Of a DNA stretch of 64,000 nucleotides, positions 11,535 through 21,896 are shown in pieces; the stretch's first letter is position 1, and each line of letters starts with the position of its first letter. The translations under genes were made by a program, and so were the position numbers. The DNA comes from Diogma glabrata (lineage: Eukaryota; Arthropoda; Insecta; Diptera; Cylindrotomidae). The stretch lies in NCBI GenBank assembly GCA_963693315.1, contig OY856188.1:219055789-219119788 (forward strand), read 5' to 3'. Below the pieces are notes generated by a model, which ran no database searches, was not told where the DNA came from, and was given only the letters and a program-made list of their open reading frames with translations.

Positions 11535-13440
11535 TTTTTTTTTTTTTTTTTTTTTTATTTAAAGGCTTAGCTCCTGTTTTGGAGCCATATTGCCCATCAA
11601 TTTATAAGTATCAATTTATAAGTATCTATTATTACGTTATCAATTACAATTATGTAAATAAAAAATTTTCATTTCTTAAGTACAATAAAATCTATGAAAT
11701 TTTATAGGTGAAAATATAGTCGTTGGAAAACTTTCCCTTATTCAAAAACAACTTGCTCTTTCACGCACCTTTCATTTGTAGATCCAATTGTTCATACACA
11801 TTCAAACTTCTATCCCACTCATTCTAATAAACTCATACACCTCATTTGCCATTCTATCTATTTTTAAGATTTCAGTCAAACTTCTTCCACTCTGGAGGAC
11901 ATTGTACTGCGATCTGATTTGGTCGTGCACCGGACACACCAGAATCAGATGCTCAATATCCTCCACCACACCACATCTTTCACACAAATTATTTTCACTC
12001 AGATGACGTTTGTACAGACACTCCTTCCAATTGCCATGGTTCATTCTTATCCTTTCAATCGTTCTTATCATTCTAGTACTTCCCTTGAGGTCCTTATAAT
12101 AAGGTTTTTTCAAAGGAGTACTCTCTAGCTCTCTGTACTTTTTGCCTTTCACTTGACTTTTACTCTCATATTCAATCTCCCATTTGCTCCAAATCATATC
12201 CTGAAACATCCTAAGTACATCTCTTGCATCCTTCTTTTCATACACAATGGCTTGCTCATTCAAACTGCCCCTTTTCGCTAACATATCAGCTCTTTCATTC
12301 CCAGTGATCCGACAGTGTGCTGGTATCCATTGTATGGATACGTCACACTGCTGTCCTCTCACTAGCTCATATATCATATCCACATATACATTGCCCTGGC
12401 TACCTCCTCCGTTTTGTAGCAAGATCATTCCACTCTTGGAATCAGAGAATATTACTATCCTCCTCATCCTTTCATTTAATCCCAACTTGATTCCTTCGTA
12501 CATTCCAATCAACTCAGCATTCATTATACAGATGCCATTCTCCATTTTACACGAGTATTCATAGTTTGTGGCAGGCACAAACACACCCACCCCACATCCA
12601 TCTTCATTCACACTAGCATCTGTATAGACAACAAAATATGCATGATACAACAGTTTAACACTCAACCACAGTCTTTTGACTATGGTTTCATTCATTTCAT
12701 TCTTGTTATGTTTCCCAAAGTCCAAACACACTACAAGGTTTGCAGGTTTAACCCCTGGACCTTTATTTCCAATTGAACAGAACTCGTTTAGGTTGTCGGT
12801 CAAAATGGTTGTCCTATACATGTTTTTAAAAGGGGGTTTGATCTGCAACCTTGTTAACATTTCCTCAATTAGTTGATTTTTGTTCGTTTTCATTCGCACT
12901 ATCTCTCTTACTGTGATCCACTCTCCTTTATAATCAAGTGGTGAATCACCAACTTCCGAATAAAGACAGTGGATTGGGGTCGAATTTATCGCTCCCAATA
13001 CCATCCTTACACATGCATTCTCAACTTTCATCAACTTACGAAAACCAACTACAGAGCCATTACCATACACTCCTATTCCATACTCAATTTTTGTGGAAAC
13101 TAACGCCTTTCTTAACATATCAGTCACTCCTGGGTGAGCTCCCCATTTTGGTTTGCTCACCCTTTTGATCACATTCAATCTTTTCTTACACTCATCGGCC
13201 AGGAGCTCCATGTGTTTCTTAAAGTTCAAGCGCCGATCGATCCAAATACCCAAATACTTAACCACATTCATTTGTTCAATCCTATCGTTCTCAATTCTCA
13301 CATCTAATACTATTTGTGGTCCCATTCTAAAACTCATGCAGCTACATTTATTCACGTTCACTTTGAGATTTAAGCTCTTCAGTTTTAACACAACCTGGTT
13401 CACACCCTGTTGTGCTTTCTGAATCGCTTGATCTGTGATC
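11535..13440 (-). mobile_element. 5'-truncated I-like LINE copy
   Basis: Read on the minus strand, this is the 3' third of the element at 13441-19087. It comprises the end of the reverse transcriptase, the RNase H, the C-terminal zinc motif, the 3'UTR and a 24-nt poly-A (T run 11533-11556). Homology to the full copy stops at 13435; five extra bases (13436-13440) follow, and then the poly-A of the full copy begins directly. The copies differ at very few bases, so they are young and close in age. Confidence 0.9.
11802..13403 (-). pseudogene. LINE ORF2 C-terminal fragment
   Basis: An open frame of about 533 codons corresponding to the C-terminal part of the full ORF2. Only two residue differences were seen: Asn for Asp in the YGxGSVV stretch, and Met for Ile in the ADxLAKRG stretch. 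It starts after the reverse transcriptase catalytic motif, so it has no FADD active site and no endonuclease. It keeps an RNase H (TDAS, IPAH, NERAD) and a terminal Cys-His motif. There is no natural start codon, because the frame simply enters from the truncation point. It is a 5'-truncated retrocopy and not expected to make protein. Confidence 0.85.
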
Positions 13441-13464
13441 TTTTTTTTTTTTTTTTTTTTTTTT
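13441..13464 (-). repeat. Poly-A tail of the full-length LINE (T run)
   Basis: 24 T bases on the plus strand; the 3'UTR follows at 13465-13709. Its junction with the truncated copy at 13436-13440 is where the two insertions meet. Confidence 0.85.
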
Positions 13465-13709
13465 ATTTAAAGGCTTAGCTCCTGTTTTGGAGCCATATTG
13501 CCCATCAATTTATAAGTATCAATTTATAAGTATCTATTATTACGTTATCAATTACAATTATGTAAATAAAAAATTTTCATTTCTTAAGTACAATAAAATC
13601 TATGAAATTTTATAGGTGAAAATATAGTCGTTGGAAAACTTTCCCTTATTCAAAAACAACTTGCTCTTTCACGCACCTTTCATTTGTAGATCCAATTGTT
13701 CATACACAT

Positions 13710-16700
13710 TCAAACTTCTATCCCACTCATTCTAATAAACTCATACACCTCATTTGCCATTCTATCTATTTTTAAGATTTCAGTCAAACTTCTTCCACTC
13801 TGGAGGACATTGTACTGCGATCTGATTTGGTCGTGCACCGGACACACCAGAATCAGATGCTCAATATCCTCCACCACACCACATCTTTCACACAAATTAT
13901 TTTCACTCAGATGACGTTTGTACAGACACTCCTTCCAATTGCCATGGTTCATTCTTATCCTTTCAATCGTTCTTATCATTCTAGTACTTCCCTTGAGGTC
14001 CTTATAATAAGGTTTTTTCAAAGGAGTACTCTCTAGCTCTCTGTACTTTTTGCCTTTCACTTGACTTTTACTCTCATATTCAATCTCCCATTTGCTCCAA
14101 ATCATATCCTGAAACATCCTAAGTACATCTCTTGCATCCTTCTTTTCATACACAATGGCTTGCTCATTCAAACTGCCCCTTTTCGCTAATATATCAGCTC
14201 TTTCATTCCCAGTGATCCGACAGTGTGCTGGTATCCATTGTATGGATACGTCACACTGCTGTCCTCTCACTAGCTCATATATCATATCCACATATACATT
14301 GCCCTGGCTACCTCCTCCGTTTTGTAGCAAGATCATTCCACTCTTGGAATCAGAGAATATTACTATCCTCCTCATCCTTTCATTTAATCCCAACTTGATT
14401 CCTTCGTACATTCCAATCAACTCAGCATTCATTATACAGATGCCATTCTCCATTTTACACGAGTATTCATAGTTTGTGGCAGGCACAAACACACCCACCC
14501 CACATCCATCTTCATTCACACTAGCATCTGTATAGACAACAAAATATGCATGATACAACAGTTTAACACTCAACCACAGTCTTTTGACTATGGTTTCATT
14601 CATTTCATTCTTGTTATGTTTCCCAAAGTCCAAACACACTACAAGGTTTGCAGGTTTAACCCCTGGACCTTTATTTCCAATTGAACAGAACTCGTTTAGG
14701 TTGTCGGTCAAAATGGTTGTCCTATACATGTTTTTAAAAGGGGGTTTGATCTGCAACCTTGTTAACATTTCCTCAATTAGTTGATTTTTGTTCGTTTTCA
14801 TTCGCACTATCTCTCTTACTGTGATCCACTCTCCTTTATAATCAAGTGGTGAATCACCAACTTCCGAATAAAGACAGTGGATTGGGGTCGAATTTATCGC
14901 TCCCAATACCATCCTTACACATGCATTCTCAACTTTCATCAACTTACGAAAACCAACTACAGAGCCATCACCATACACTCCTATTCCATACTCAATTTTT
15001 GTGGAAACTAACGCCTTTCTTAACATATCAGTCACTCCTGGGTGAGCTCCCCATTTTGGTTTGCTCACCCTTTTGATCACATTCAATCTTTTCTTACACT
15101 CATCGGCCAGGAGCTCCATGTGTTTCTTAAAGTTCAAGCGCCGATCGATCCAAATACCCAAATACTTAACCACATTCATTTGTTCAATCCTATCGTTCTC
15201 AATTCTCACATCTAATACTATTTGTGGTCCCATTCTAAAACTCATGCAGCTACATTTATTCACGTTCACTTTGAGATTTAAGCTCTTCAGTTTTAACACA
15301 ACCTGGTTCACACCCTGTTGTGCTTTCTGAATCGCTTGATCTGCAGACCTACCCATTCCAATGATAACGATATCATCTGCAAATTGCAGAATGATTAACT
15401 CGCTGTCGCTGTTCTGGTGTATTTCCCTTGTATATAGATTAAACAAAGTTGGCGAAATTTTACTACCTTGTGGCAGTCCTAATCCCACCTCCTCCATCAA
15501 TCTAAACGTTTTTCCATTCAGTATTATTCTCCTTCCACTCATAAACTCATGTATCCAATCAGTCCATTTCTTCGGAAATCCCAAGTCGATAAGGAGTTGA
15601 ATTAATTTCCTAGGAACGACATAATCATATGCTCTCTCAACATCCAAAAATACCGTTACAATCTTTCTTTTATCCTTTCTCACTTCCCATACAAACTTCT
15701 CCACACACTCTACTGCAGAGTGTTTCTTTCTAAAACCATATGTCGTATCTGGTAACAAACTATTCTCATTTATAAATTTCTCCATTCGCTCTTTCAGCAT
15801 TCCATTCACCAATTTCATTAAAACATTCAACATACAAATGCCCCTATAGTTTGTTGCCACTTCAGGATCCTTGTCCTTCTTGGGTATCGGAACCACTCTG
15901 CATTCTTTCCATTTATCCGGTATTGTATTTTTCATCCATGTCTCATTGAGTACGGTAAGCAAATTTTGTTTTGCTTCCGTACTCAACTTTTGAATCATTC
16001 TGAAGTTCACTTTGTTCGTCCCTGGAGTAGTAGGTTTTGATTTGCCCAATACTTCCATGAACTCACTCCATTCAAACGGTCCACTCACATCTTCTCTTAC
16101 ATTTCCATTGTCATTCAGGAGAATCCCATTCAAAGTATCATCCACATTTTCCATCATTCTCATAAATTCAGAACCTTTCTCACGGTCTTCCAAAACCACA
16201 TTCCTTCCACCAACTTTCATTCCTCGCACTCTATTGAACTTTTGCCATACATCCCTTGTTGTCGTTCTTTGTGTCATTTCTGATACAAAATTTCGCCAAC
16301 ATTTTCTTTTCGCTTTACGGATGGCTTTCTTTAACTTCGCTGTCATTCTTGACAGCGTAATTCTGTTTTCGGTGCAAATACACCGGTTAAAGTCTCGTAA
16401 GGCCATCCGCTTCTTTTCATACCAGTACTGGATCTCATTATTCCACCAAGCTTTCACTCGAATATCTTTCATATCAACTGTTCTAACGCATATTTCATTC
16501 ATTTTCTCTATTTCATTTTCAAGTTGTTCCGCATTCGCAACATCATTCATTCTGAGAATCTCATCCATTCGCTCCACCCATTTCTTCTCATTCATCAGTT
16601 CCCTTTTGTCCTTATAGAGCCTATTATCTCTCACATTCATTTCGATCATGTAATGATCCCCACCCAAATTCTCTTCGCTAACGTTCCAAGTGATCTCAGG

Positions 16701-17315
16701 TGCTAGCTCGATCGAAACCAAAGAGACGTCGATCGCACTAGCTACCCCACCTACTCTCGCTAACCTCGTTGGTCTACCGTCATTCAAAATAACCAAATCG
16801 CTATCCTGAATGAGGCCACTCAACTGGGTTCCTCTCGCACAATTTCTCATACATCCCCACATTCGTGCATGCGCATTCATATCTCCACCAATTATGAGAT
16901 CACTTTTTCCTCTCGTCCATTCAAACAACTTTTGTTGATCCTTCAAGGCACACTCTCTCTGTTCCGCATTTACTGCTGGGGGTACATACACACTCACCAG
17001 TAATAGATTTCTGTCCAAATTTTCCGTTTGTGCAGCAATAGCTTCCATAAATTCAAAGATTGGTAGATCGATATTATGGAGTCGCACACTCGATTTAGCC
17101 AGTATAGCTACTCCACCATAGCCGTCACCTCTGGGTTTAGACAGGAATCTATAACCAGGCATTCGAAACGTCTTATCAGCACGCTCCCACGTTTCACTAA
17201 CAAGCACAACATCCATACTAGTCTCCGCCAGACAAATCCGCAGCATATCACGCTTAGCGTAAACGCTTTGCGAATTTATCTGGCCGACACTCAATCGTTG
17301 TTCAGATCTACTCAT
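13710..17315 (-). CDS. LINE ORF2: endonuclease, reverse transcriptase, RNase H
   Basis: 1201 residues, starting at ATG 17315. It would nick target DNA and copy the element RNA at the nick (target-primed reverse transcription). Visible parts: apurinic-type endonuclease at residues 10-230 (N14, E41, GGDMNAH with D145 and N147, GGDH near 225); reverse transcriptase about 450-760 (FLDVERAYD, GLPQGSKISP, QFADD near 645, YLGIWID); RNase H about 920-1040 (VYTDAS near 927, NAELIGMYE, FSDSKSG, IPAH and NERAD near 1028); and a CERC...H..C zinc motif near 1142. All catalytic signatures are present with no stop or frameshift. A three-codon mini-ORF (ATG 17319 to TAG 17308) overlaps the start, suggesting reinitiation after ORF1. 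The clade call (I-like) rests on the RNase H and the ORF1 type. Confidence 0.9.
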   Translation of the reverse strand: MSRSEQRLSVGQINSQSVYAKRDMLRICLAETSMDVVLVSETWERADKTFRMPGYRFLSKPRGDGYGGVAILAKSSVRLHNIDLPIFEFMEAIAAQTENLDRNLLLVSVYVPPAVNAEQRECALKDQQKLFEWTRGKSDLIIGGDMNAHARMWGCMRNCARGTQLSGLIQDSDLVILNDGRPTRLARVGGVASAIDVSLVSIELAPEITWNVSEENLGGDHYMIEMNVRDNRLYKDKRELMNEKKWVERMDEILRMNDVANAEQLENEIEKMNEICVRTVDMKDIRVKAWWNNEIQYWYEKKRMALRDFNRCICTENRITLSRMTAKLKKAIRKAKRKCWRNFVSEMTQRTTTRDVWQKFNRVRGMKVGGRNVVLEDREKGSEFMRMMENVDDTLNGILLNDNGNVREDVSGPFEWSEFMEVLGKSKPTTPGTNKVNFRMIQKLSTEAKQNLLTVLNETWMKNTIPDKWKECRVVPIPKKDKDPEVATNYRGICMLNVLMKLVNGMLKERMEKFINENSLLPDTTYGFRKKHSAVECVEKFVWEVRKDKRKIVTVFLDVERAYDYVVPRKLIQLLIDLGFPKKWTDWIHEFMSGRRIILNGKTFRLMEEVGLGLPQGSKISPTLFNLYTREIHQNSDSELIILQFADDIVIIGMGRSADQAIQKAQQGVNQVVLKLKSLNLKVNVNKCSCMSFRMGPQIVLDVRIENDRIEQMNVVKYLGIWIDRRLNFKKHMELLADECKKRLNVIKRVSKPKWGAHPGVTDMLRKALVSTKIEYGIGVYGDGSVVGFRKLMKVENACVRMVLGAINSTPIHCLYSEVGDSPLDYKGEWITVREIVRMKTNKNQLIEEMLTRLQIKPPFKNMYRTTILTDNLNEFCSIGNKGPGVKPANLVVCLDFGKHNKNEMNETIVKRLWLSVKLLYHAYFVVYTDASVNEDGCGVGVFVPATNYEYSCKMENGICIMNAELIGMYEGIKLGLNERMRRIVIFSDSKSGMILLQNGGGSQGNVYVDMIYELVRGQQCDVSIQWIPAHCRITGNERADILAKRGSLNEQAIVYEKKDARDVLRMFQDMIWSKWEIEYESKSQVKGKKYRELESTPLKKPYYKDLKGSTRMIRTIERIRMNHGNWKECLYKRHLSENNLCERCGVVEDIEHLILVCPVHDQIRSQYNVLQSGRSLTEILKIDRMANEVYEFIRMSGIEV

Positions 17316-17319
17316 TCAT
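17308..17319 (-). promoter_or_regulatory. Three-codon mini-ORF overlapping the ORF2 start
   Basis: The minus strand reads ATGAATGAGTAG. An ATG-AAT-GAG-TAG mini-ORF straddles the ORF2 ATG (17315), which lies in another frame. Terminating ribosomes would be left on the ORF2 start codon. A role in translational coupling is inference. Confidence 0.4.
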
Positions 17320-17372
17320 TTCTCCTTTTATTCGCACATACATCGGGATCATGCATACAAGTTTTCTTGATA

Positions 17373-17406
17373 AAAGGGAAAATTGACCATCGTCAATTTT
17401 CCCTTT
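17373..17406 (-). promoter_or_regulatory. 15-bp hairpin in the ORF1-ORF2 spacer
   Basis: Perfect stem 17373-17387 with 17392-17406 (AAAGGGAAAATTGAC and its complement) around a 4-nt loop. It lies 40 nt downstream of the ORF1 stop and 58 nt upstream of the ORF2 start on the element RNA. The position suggests control of ORF2 translation or RNA packaging; this is not demonstrated. Confidence 0.55.
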
Positions 17407-17414
17407 ACTTTTTG

Positions 17415-17444
17415 GAGATATAATGTCCATCGACACCATATCTC
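17415..17444 (-). promoter_or_regulatory. Second, weaker hairpin just after the ORF1 stop
   Basis: Arms GAGATAT (17415-17421) and ATATCTC (17438-17444) flank a 16-nt loop immediately downstream of the ORF1 stop at 17446. Together with the stronger hairpin it fills much of the spacer with structure. Confidence 0.35.
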
Positions 17445-17445
17445 T

Positions 17446-18810
17446 TTACTCTACCACCATATAAACCTCTAGGGTTTCCCCTAGAATGGCTCTCTCGGTT
17501 TCGTTTAAATATGAAACCGGTTGGGGTTTCGGTAATGTGTTTTGTGTAGTATTTGCTTCTAAATTATTGTTTAAACTTTTGCTTGTTGTTGTTTGATTGT
17601 TTTTTTGTATTTGTGTTCTTGCTTGTAGTAGTTGCTTTTGTGGTACAGTTACTGTTTGTGGTAATGTTGCTGGTTTTGTTTGTTGACTATTCTGTTGTTT
17701 TGGTTGTAAAAGTGTTTGCTGTTGAGTTGTTGTTTGTTCATGATTATTTGGTGTGTGTTCTAATGGTAAAATATTTTTACAAATTTGTTTTGGTTCTTGC
17801 TGCTGACTTTGAGTTTCTTGTAATTGGTTGTGTGCTTGTTGTTTTACTTGTTGCTTTGGCTTCTCTTGATGTTGTGTTGATCCTCTCGACTCCCGTAAAC
17901 ATTCTGCATATTGGTTGTTATATCTCTCCATATTGTTCGAATGAGTTCTGAAATATATGTCCTTAGCTCTATGATATGTCACTCTTTCACTTGTTCGAAT
18001 GATAGCTATCTGTTTTTCTCTTGCGAAAACTGGACACTCCCTACTGCTGCTAGCATGCTCTCCTGAGCAGTTGGCACATTTAATCTTCTCACACTTGTCA
18101 GCATGTGTATCTGCCTCAACTTCAGCGCATTTGCCACAGATCGCGGCTCTCGTACATCGAAGTTTTGAATGTGCAAACCTTTGGCAGTTGTAGCACCTTA
18201 ATGGATTTGGTACGTACATCCTGACCTCAGTTTTTACAAATCCAGCCATGATCTCCTTAGGTCGGTTGATAGTAGAAAACGTCAATATGTGCATTGGTGT
18301 GGGTTCTCTTTTTTGGTTTACGAACTTAGTGATCTTCTGGACTTTGATCACTTTTTGCTTTTTAAGTCCTTCGAGAATTTCCTCCTCCGATTCAAACTTC
18401 AATTCTGAACAAAAAATTACCCCCTTTGATGAATTCAAGTATTCATGTTCACTCACTTGAATTGGTATAGTACCGCCCAACATCTTAGCTTTCAATAGTG
18501 CACGCCCACTTTGCTCTTTACTTGTTAATATCAAAAGGTCACCACTTCTTAACCTCTGGATCTCTTTGGTGTAAGTAGTGATCATCTCTATTCCTTTTGA
18601 TATTAAAAAAACGGACACTTCATTAAAACTTTTCCCTTCGCCTAGATGCTTCATTACGTAGTATTTCTCATCTTCTTCATTTTTGCTAGTAAATACTCCT
18701 GTATTCAACACCCGATCTCCATTCCCTCTTTTTATTCTCTTCCGGTCGTCTAATCTTGGAAAATCTTCCATATTTTCCAAAACCGAGAATCGGTTCACTG
18801 TATCCACCAT
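17446..18810 (-). CDS. LINE ORF1: gag-like nucleic-acid-binding protein
   Basis: About 454 residues from ATG 18810, which has A at -3 and G at +4. The frame stays open upstream to a stop near 18862 but contains only a GTG at 18855, so I chose the ATG. ORF1 proteins of this type coat the element RNA. Visible features: a probable RRM-like N-terminal half; then CYNCQRFAHSKLRC, CGKC...H..KC and CANCSGEHASSSREC in sequence (about residues 205-260), a three-knuckle array typical of I and Jockey group gag proteins; then a strongly Gln-rich tail (about residues 320-430). ORF2 follows after a structured 130-nt spacer. Confidence 0.88.
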   Translation of the reverse strand: MVDTVNRFSVLENMEDFPRLDDRKRIKRGNGDRVLNTGVFTSKNEEDEKYYVMKHLGEGKSFNEVSVFLISKGIEMITTYTKEIQRLRSGDLLILTSKEQSGRALLKAKMLGGTIPIQVSEHEYLNSSKGVIFCSELKFESEEEILEGLKKQKVIKVQKITKFVNQKREPTPMHILTFSTINRPKEIMAGFVKTEVRMYVPNPLRCYNCQRFAHSKLRCTRAAICGKCAEVEADTHADKCEKIKCANCSGEHASSSRECPVFAREKQIAIIRTSERVTYHRAKDIYFRTHSNNMERYNNQYAECLRESRGSTQHQEKPKQQVKQQAHNQLQETQSQQQEPKQICKNILPLEHTPNNHEQTTTQQQTLLQPKQQNSQQTKPATLPQTVTVPQKQLLQARTQIQKNNQTTTSKSLNNNLEANTTQNTLPKPQPVSYLNETERAILGETLEVYMVVE

Positions 18811-19087
18811 TCTGCCGTCTATGGGCAGACTTCCCGCCGTTTCACCAAACTTCACTTTTGTTTACTACTTTTTTCTTAAATTAAATTAACTAAGAAAACT
18901 ATTTCAAAGGTCTATATTTCACAAATAAATTGAACTGCACGAGAACTATTAAAGTTTCTAAATTTTCACCTAAGATATTGATAAACTAAACTTCACCAAA
19001 AATAAATATTTAAATAATATTATAAACAATTAATAACTTTAATCTCAAAAAAATTTGACTTATCGATTGTAAATCGTAAACCAGAAT
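18811..19087 (-). promoter_or_regulatory. 5'UTR / internal promoter region of the I-like LINE
   Basis: Noncoding leader between the element's 5' end at the target duplication and ORF1. Full-length LINEs of this type carry an internal pol II promoter here. No specific promoter element was identified with confidence. Confidence 0.5.
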
Positions 19088-19100
19088 GGTTTGATAAGTT
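19088..19100. repeat. Target site duplication, right copy (LINE pair)
   Basis: Exact 13-bp match to 11522-11534. It marks the true 5' boundary of the full-length LINE. Confidence 0.75.
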
Positions 19101-20011
19101 ATTTGAATATTGTGATTATTGGTGCTACTGGTATTTCTCCATTTCGAAATTTGGCCGTCTGATATGAGGTTGTAGCAATAAAAATGATTTTATTTCTCCT
19201 GGCTGTAATATTCTTTGTCAAAAAACGTAATTTGTGACCAAACTGTATGCTCAAATCAACATCCTGTTCTAATTTTAAGATGTTTAAATTAATTGAAATT
19301 TTTTTAATTAACCAAGAAGTTTCTCATATCTGAACAAAATTTATTAACTGATGTCTTTTAATCTACCATGTATTGGAACATTGTGGTGGAAAAGTATTTG
19401 ACAATCGACAATATAAATTCGATGCTATGTATAATGTATATATCAGGTGTATCAACCGCAAATGTTGGGTTGATTTTTTTTTTCAAGAAATCAAAAGTGC
19501 CAAACCAGTATCAGTAAATAATACTGATATGGAATAAACTGTACTATAGAACTATGCAAAACCTAAACTCGATTGCCTTACAGAGCTTGACTAATGCGTA
19601 TTATTTCTTCGTAGATCAAAATTATAGTAAAGTTTTCAATATCTTATGTTTGCTTCAAGGATTATATTACCAGAGCAGATTAATCAATCAAAACAGTATA
19701 TTCAAAACAATTTTGTTTTAAGCTAACTCGATAACATGTTTAAGAAAATTAGTATTCTCCTTGAAAATTAATTTTTAGTTTATTTTTAGTTTTTAGTCAT
19801 TCCAATGATAACAAAGATCACACTTTTTCATTAGCGTTACTTCAATTTAATTTATTTTTTCTCCAACCGCACCAAAAATGACAATTTTTGTTTTTATGTA
19901 TATTACAAAATAGTAATGTCGCGGTAGTACGGTCATGAAAATTCAACTGCCATGACATTGTGACAGTGCTGTTCACACGGCATTGGCTTGCTCGACAGTT
20001 GTATACAAAAA
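19101..20011. other. AT-rich DNA, no gene seen
   Basis: No coding region was supported. The stretch 19920-19995, with 'catgacattgtgacagtg' and 'gttcacacgg', may belong to the 5' end of the Harbinger element that follows, but no terminal inverted repeat was matched. Confidence 0.4.
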
Positions 20012-20344
20012 ATGGAGGAAGAAATTCAGTGCTTGCCGTTGGAGGTGAAATTTTAAACCAATTTGATGCAAATATTAATAAAAAACGTTTGCGAAAGTAT
20101 TGGACCCGGGTGCAAATGGATTCGCAGAAGAAACCGGCTTGGAGCCTGTAATATTCTGGTACGGAAACTTTGAGAAGAATAACCAAAAAGTTTTTTCAAC
20201 TTCTTACGAATGGGTACCGAAATGTTCGACTTCCTTCTGGAAAAGGTAAGTAAACGGAATTGTAAAATTGATATTTTGTATTTGTTAACAATCCTATATT
20301 TATTTTAGTATTTTTGACTGTTAGATATTTATTTTTTTTTAAAT

Positions 20345-20590
20345 TATTTTTGAAAACACTTATATCAGTCTTAAAATTTAATTTTTATTTAATTAATAAA
20401 AACAATATTTCGGCACATTGCCATTTTCAAGTTGAAAAAAATATATAAAAAATTATAAAAATAATACACAAATTAGGTTCACAAAAAACTATCCGTATAA
20501 AATGAAAAACTAAAAATTATAATCACATATTCATTCGTTACAACAAAATCGTGAAAAATACTAAAGATATTCTCAATACCATTTTTAGGT
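20345..20590. mobile_element. PLE-terminal fragment inside the Harbinger intron
   Basis: Very AT-rich sequence containing a degenerate hammerhead-like core on the minus strand at 20407-20431. By analogy with the other copies it is probably a PLE terminal repeat inserted into the transposase intron. Boundaries are approximate. Confidence 0.35.
20407..20431 (-). ncRNA. Degenerate hammerhead-like core
   Basis: Minus strand: TTGAAAA, GGC-loop-GCC stem II, GAAAT. Stem II and GAAA are kept, but two positions of CUGANGA are changed, so it is probably inactive. Confidence 0.3.
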
Positions 20591-21896
20591 GACAAGCAGC
20601 ATACAAAAAGAGAACACAATTATGAAAGAGGCCATACCTGCCAAAGTGAAATTAGACATAACGCTATCTTGCAACAGGTGATTCTTTGGCTAGCTTGCAG
20701 TACTTGTATAGAGTATCAAAAAGTATACGATTAGTAACTTTCTGGCAGAAGTTTTGGATGCCATTTATAACGCATTAAAGGAGTTTATAAAGGTAAATTC
20801 AATTTAAGGTAAATGGTCAGATTAGGGGCTTCTCCAGTATCATATTGTATTAATACATATTGTATTAAGTGCCCTCTGTGAATTTTGTATGGGACAAACA
20901 AATAAACTTTCTCATGAATCTTGCAACAACATTTGAAGATTTGTAAATAATATTATATTATTTTCTTTATTTGTAGGTAACTCAAAGTAAAAATGACTGG
21001 AAAGAAATCGAAAAAGGATTTAACGATACATGAAATTTCCCATATTGTGCGCGGACTATTGATGGCAAGCACGCCCTTATTCAGTGCCCACCTAATTCAG
21101 GTTCTCTTTATTTCAACTACAAGGGCACCTTTAGTATTGTGCTTTTGGCTATGGCAGATCATGACTACAACTTGACATTCATTGATGTATGAGGTTATGG
21201 CAGTATTTTTGATGGTGGTATATTTGCAAAATCATCCCTTTACAACGCTTTTGAAGGAAAAAATTATATTTCCCTGACAAATTTGTAATTTTGGAAGATG
21301 AATCGTTTCCATTGAAACGTTACTTAATGTAACCATATCCCAGAAGTAAGAAATTATCATATCAACAAAAAATCTTTAATTATAGGTTGAGTCGCTTCAG
21401 ACGAATTATTGGAAACGCGCTCGGAATACTGGCATCACGTTTTCGTGTATTCAGATCGCCAATACAAATACATCCTGAGAAAGTTGTAAAGGTTATTAAA
21501 GCTGCATGTGTTTTGCACAATTGGATGAGAAAAACAAAGAAAGGACAGAATTGTACGGTGGAAGTTGAAAACCATTTTGCAGGAAAAATTATACCTGGTT
21601 AATGGCAAGAGGACAAGATCAACAAAAACGCATGGGATTTTATCAACATAGCACCATCACAACATAGAAATTATCATGTAGATGCTAGAGAAAAAAGGGA
21701 CAAGTTAACTTCTTATTTTATTGGTGGAGGAGCTATTCCTTGGTAGGATAAAATGGTATATTAAAAAGTTACGATACGGAAATTCAATTTTCTTGTATTA
21801 ACTTGTTAAACGTGTTAAATAGAGATAAAATTTACAGTTCTGTGCTTAGTTATATGCTTATTTATTTAAATGTAATATTATAATTACACATATTCA

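Larger units (their letters stand above)
13441..19087 (-). mobile_element. Full-length I-like non-LTR retrotransposon
   Basis: About 5.6 kb on the minus strand: 5'UTR (about 18811-19087), ORF1, a 130-bp spacer, ORF2, a 245-bp 3'UTR and poly-A. Both ORFs are open. The architecture is gag-like ORF1 with three Cys-His knuckles, then endonuclease, reverse transcriptase, RNase H and a terminal Cys-His motif. That fits the I group of LINEs; Jockey elements lack RNase H. The 5' end is fixed by the 13-bp target duplication at 19088-19100. It could be recently active. Confidence 0.85.
20012..21747 (+). pseudogene. PIF/Harbinger transposase, broken
   Basis: Pieces of a DDE transposase in order. A basic N-terminal part with a frameshift ends in FFNFLRMGTEMFDFLLEK at a GTAAGT donor (20246). 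Then a helix-turn-helix segment, DSLASLQYLYRVSKS (about 20670-20740). Then the catalytic core with [19 protein letters not shown] and [14 protein letters not shown] (21050-21180). Last, RFRRIIGNALGILASRFRVF, VLHNWMR and a final AREKRDKLTSYF...AIPW (to 21747). The breaks are several frameshifts, a TGA at 21190-21192 inside the usually conserved DVGG motif, and GNALG where family members have the third catalytic acid (ENAFG). It is dead. A convergent accessory gene follows 150 bp on, the usual arrangement of two-gene Harbinger elements. Confidence 0.85.

Noticed and set aside
13403..13403. Start codon for the truncated LINE ORF2 fragment
   Set aside because: The codon is GTG (Val in the full copy), not a eukaryotic start. 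The frame enters from the truncation.
16012..16617. 201-codon plus-strand frame and other plus-strand frames over 11.8-18.9 kb
   Set aside because: They are antisense shadows of the minus-strand LINE ORFs.
18853..18855. GTG as the ORF1 start of the I-like LINE
   Set aside because: An ATG with good context lies 15 codons downstream at 18810; GTG starts are not expected here.
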